Source of the DNA: Odiellus spinosus
Lineage: Eukaryota > Arthropoda > Arachnida > Opiliones > Phalangiidae
Assembly (NCBI GenBank): GCA_963920705.1
Contig: OY987228.1
Coordinates: 18,732,565-18,796,564, forward strand
Direction of reading: 5' to 3'
DNA length: 64,000 nucleotides
How positions within the stretch are numbered: the first letter of the stretch is position 1; each line of letters starts with the position of its first letter. The position numbers were made by a program, and so were the translations under genes. The notes under the pieces were generated by a model. It saw only the letters and a program-made list of their open reading frames with translations, was not told the origin of the DNA and searched no databases. This document shows positions 60,961 through 64,000 of the stretch, piece by piece.

Positions 60961-63900
60961 TTTAGTCATGCCACAATTAACAATTGACGAACTTTCTTAA
61001 ACCGGATTGACATTGAAATTTCTCGTGTTTTAATAGTCATGTATGATATGGTTGACCCAAGAGTGAAATGTAGACAGAGTGAGGAAAAGAATCACGTGAT
61101 TGGATCTCGTGATGACTGCTAGTTTTAGTTTCACACTTTTTCATACATGAATTTAATGTTAATCCCAATTAAGTATAATAGAATCAGGCTTTTAATGCCT
61201 ACTGTCGTGTATTTCCGGTAACATTTTAGCTAGTGTGGAGTCACGTAAAATGACGTTTGTTTCACAACTTGGTATATTTTTACTCAGGCCTGCCCTGTCA
61301 GAAAAAAAATATATAAAAAATTTATGGTAGGGCCAAAAGAGAAACATCTATTCTTTACTCACAGCATTATCACCAAAAAACGTGTTTTTAGACGTAGGCT
61401 TATAAGGTATCTGTAGGTCGTGTAGCACCAAAAAGCGAAATTGTACGTCACAGTTCGTAGTTTAGCGTGTTATGCGGAAAGCTTATTCGTTAATTGTTTA
61501 TTGAATATGTTTATTTACGGTTATATGACGATACCGAGGTCATAACTTGATTTTGATGAAATATTTTGCCTAATGACGTTACTTGGTCTACAAATACTCT
61601 AGTTTTCTTAACGCCGATATTATTTTACTGAGGGACCTTGACCTTGCTTATCTAAATTTTAATTTATTGAACGTAAAATCGTTTCATTTCTTTTGAAATC
61701 TTCGACGAAGTTTGTTCTCTAGAGATTTGACTCGTTGAAATTTTAAATTAAGTTTCATTCGTTTGAATACAATTTATTGGTAAGGAAGTAATTTTGAATT
61801 TGAATCATTTATTTGATGCGTTTATTATTTGTTTGGACATTTTTGGTATATTTTCATTGACCTGAGCTCTAATTTTTATTACTGAGTTGTGACTGAAATA
61901 TTAGTTTGGAAATCAAAAGGTTTTTTTTTCTGACTCATTTTTCTCTGTAGTAATTTTTTGTTTTCGTAAAAGAGTTATTAATGCCTACTGTCGTTTATTT
62001 TCGGTGATGTTTTAGCTAGTGTGTAGTCACGTAAAATAACGTTTGTTTCACAACTTGTGTTGTATACTGAAGCCATGTATAGGTTCAATTTGATATAACA
62101 TTTTGCCTTTTCACGTTACTTGGTCTACAAATACTCTACAACCGTCAAAATTCTGATATGGTTTTAAAAGAAGAACCTTGACCTTGTGTATTTAATCTCA
62201 TATCGAGATTAAATGTTTTTGGCATCTAATTTTAATTGGTTTATCAATATGTTATTTGTATAGATATTTTTTTTAAGATTTTATATTTTTTAGATTAAAA
62301 TAAATTTATTATTCCAGAAGATTTTGTAGAATCTAGTTCTCAGGATTACCGGTGTTGAAAATTTATTTTGCTAATGTTATCTTGATGTCTGTGTTTTCTG
62401 CCCGCTATTTGGTAGTGGTAAGATTAATATTTTTAATTTTAATTAATTGACTTATTTGGCGTTTATTTGATAATTTGCTTTACTTAAATTGTTCGTGTAA
62501 GGGCTATTTTACATATTACCAAAGATTGCTAATTTCAGTTGTCTTAATTCTGATTTTTTTGTTTTAATACTGAATTATGGACTGGATTATTTATCTTGAA
62601 ATCTATGTGGTTATATCTTATTTATTTTCCTTTTTTTCTCTAGTTAGGTTTGGTTTTAAGTAGAGAATTATTTAGGGTTGTGTTGGTATACTGAAGAAAT
62701 GCATATAGGTTCAATGTGATATAATATTTTGCCTATTTCGCTGTTTCTTCTACTCATCCAATACTCTACATTTCTTTTCATCTTTTATTTTAGGTAGGGT
62801 TAGGTTAGGTTAGATTACCTTAACGTCGGGGTCGGGGAGGTTATATTTTGGTTTCCCAACTTGTTTATTATTACGTTTTTCGCTCTTTTTCGTTTTTGCT
62901 ATTTTATTCTCAGAAAAGCTTTTAAGCCGATTTTCCAGTTCTTTTTTCTCTCTTTCCTCTAGATCTGAGATCTCAAATGGTAACCAAATAAGGAATTGTT
63001 GCGGTATACACGTCTTAGCTTCTTAAAGTTCTTCTAAAACTTATAGCCTTCTAATTCCCCGAAAAGAAAAAAAGTGTAAAACATCTTTTTTCCGTTTAAT
63101 TTTAAATCATTGCGCGAGGGGCCACCACGCTCGAAAGTTAGAATAGTTAGGCGCAAACTCTGTCGAATCAAATGTTGGTAAATATTTGGATGATGTATCA
63201 TCGCGTAAAAGGTTATAGCTGTCACTATGACAATGATCAATCGATTGCCTCTAAATGCATTTTATCCCCTTTTCACCGAGAGAAGACTTTACTCGACTTT
63301 TATAACGATCGTAGATTAGGATTATTAGATAGCGCGAGGGTCCTTATGCCCTTAAAAATCTAGAATTTGGGATCCCTTCGTCACCTATGTAACAAGTTAA
63401 GAAGAGGAACGAAATTTATATATAATTTGTCAGATCATTTGATAACCCGGATATTCCCCTCTTAATTTCATCCGGCGATCATGATACCAAGAGAAATAAT
63501 AAATATTCCATACTGAAATTGCGGCACTTACAAACAATAGCCTCTTATACGCTTGTATCTATTTCAAATCTAATTTTAAAACATAGAATATAATCTATAT
63601 CTTTGCGCGTGCTGCAAACTCTAGATACGATAGACCCCCATTACGTTGCCTCTTATGTAATCTCTAGATTTTTTTACACACAAGCAAGGCTAGCAAGAGC
63701 TCCCGAATCACACCCCAGATTTTGGAAGTATTGTAAGCTTGGAGGAGAGAACTTATTATTCTAGAGAAGAAAACTGTAAACCTCCAACTATGTGGAAAAG
63801 AAAATCCCTGTCTTTGTTTTCGACGTCTGACCAAGAAAAATGCGGGAATGTATATTCGGAAGGTCCTCAATTTTTCCGCTCCAAAAAACTAAACTCTCTC

Positions 63901-64000
63901 CTTCAAGATTTTAGTATCTCGTAGGAATATTCCACGTATACAAAACTTATCTCAGGACTTAGATCCATTGAAGACTATGGGTTAGAACAAGCTCTGTGAA
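60961..64000. repeat. Diverged duplicated segments at 61.2-62.8 kb; otherwise no gene
   Basis: Segment 61195-61270 (ATGCCTACTGTCGTGTATTT, TTTTAGCTAGTGTG, GTCACGTAAAATGACGTTTG) recurs at 61980-62060. The following part, with TTGCCTAATGACGTTACTTGG and CTACAAATACTCTA (61565-61605), recurs at 62100-62140 and weakly at 62705-62766. Each of the first two copies is followed by GACCTTGACCTTG-type words (61637, 62172). GGTTAG occurs three times near 62797-62815. Beyond 62.9 kb no gene, repeat or RNA can be supported. Confidence 0.6.

Noticed and set aside
62790-62818. Telomere-like GGTTAG repeats
   Set aside because: Only three copies, a hexamer and not the arthropod TTAGG pentamer, and inside ordinary sequence.
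1-64000. LTR retroelements, LINEs and rRNA/tRNA genes
   Set aside because: I found no reverse-transcriptase wording, paired long terminal repeats or convincing tRNA B box by eye; a tRNA scan and repeat search could still find small ones.

Overview
The window is nuclear DNA of an animal, most likely an arthropod. The sequence is AT-rich. Five conserved protein genes can be read exon by exon, mostly with short GT-AG introns of 50-120 bp, and their proteins are closest in wording to insect and vertebrate orthologues as I remember them. The species cannot be named from sequence alone. There is no rRNA, no tRNA that I could spot, no prokaryotic operon and no CRISPR array.

Layout. Positions 1-39,972 hold no protein gene I can recognise. 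They carry tandem arrays (172-bp units at 3.4-4.2 kb, 22-bp units at 9.8-11.5 kb, 20-bp units at 14.7-15.2 kb, 28-bp units at 32.9-33.9 kb), many short inverted-repeat (MITE or foldback) elements, a 2.8-kb interval bounded by 21-bp inverted repeats around a GC-rich core (15.4-18.2 kb), and several promoter-like patches. Positions 39,973-55,929 are a compact gene cluster: SPPL3 (-), phosphatidylinositol synthase (+), ataxin-10 (+, no introns), malectin (-) and Derlin-2-like (+). Positions 55,930-64,000 are again free of recognised genes, with a MITE, a CTGT-rich repeat, a foldback element enclosing a 20-bp minisatellite, and a diverged set of duplicated segments at 61.2-62.8 kb.

Function. Four of the five genes act in the ER/Golgi membrane system: SPPL3 (intramembrane aspartyl protease), PIS (phosphatidylinositol synthesis), malectin (ER lectin for glucosylated N-glycans) and Derlin (ER-associated degradation). 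Malectin and Derlin lie head to head with 624 bp between start codons, so they may share a promoter. SPPL3 and malectin are also close neighbours in human 12q24.31 (from memory), so their linkage here may be old.

The most unusual observations are: the 22-bp array of 74 units with one abrupt C-to-G switch between two homogeneous blocks; the 21-bp inverted repeats 2.8 kb apart; the 20-bp minisatellite open in all three minus frames with a nascent 60-bp higher-order unit; the stop-free 72-bp intron of Derlin and its C-terminus lacking the p97-binding SHP box; and the intronless ataxin-10. Repeat boundaries were read by eye and are approximate unless stated otherwise.
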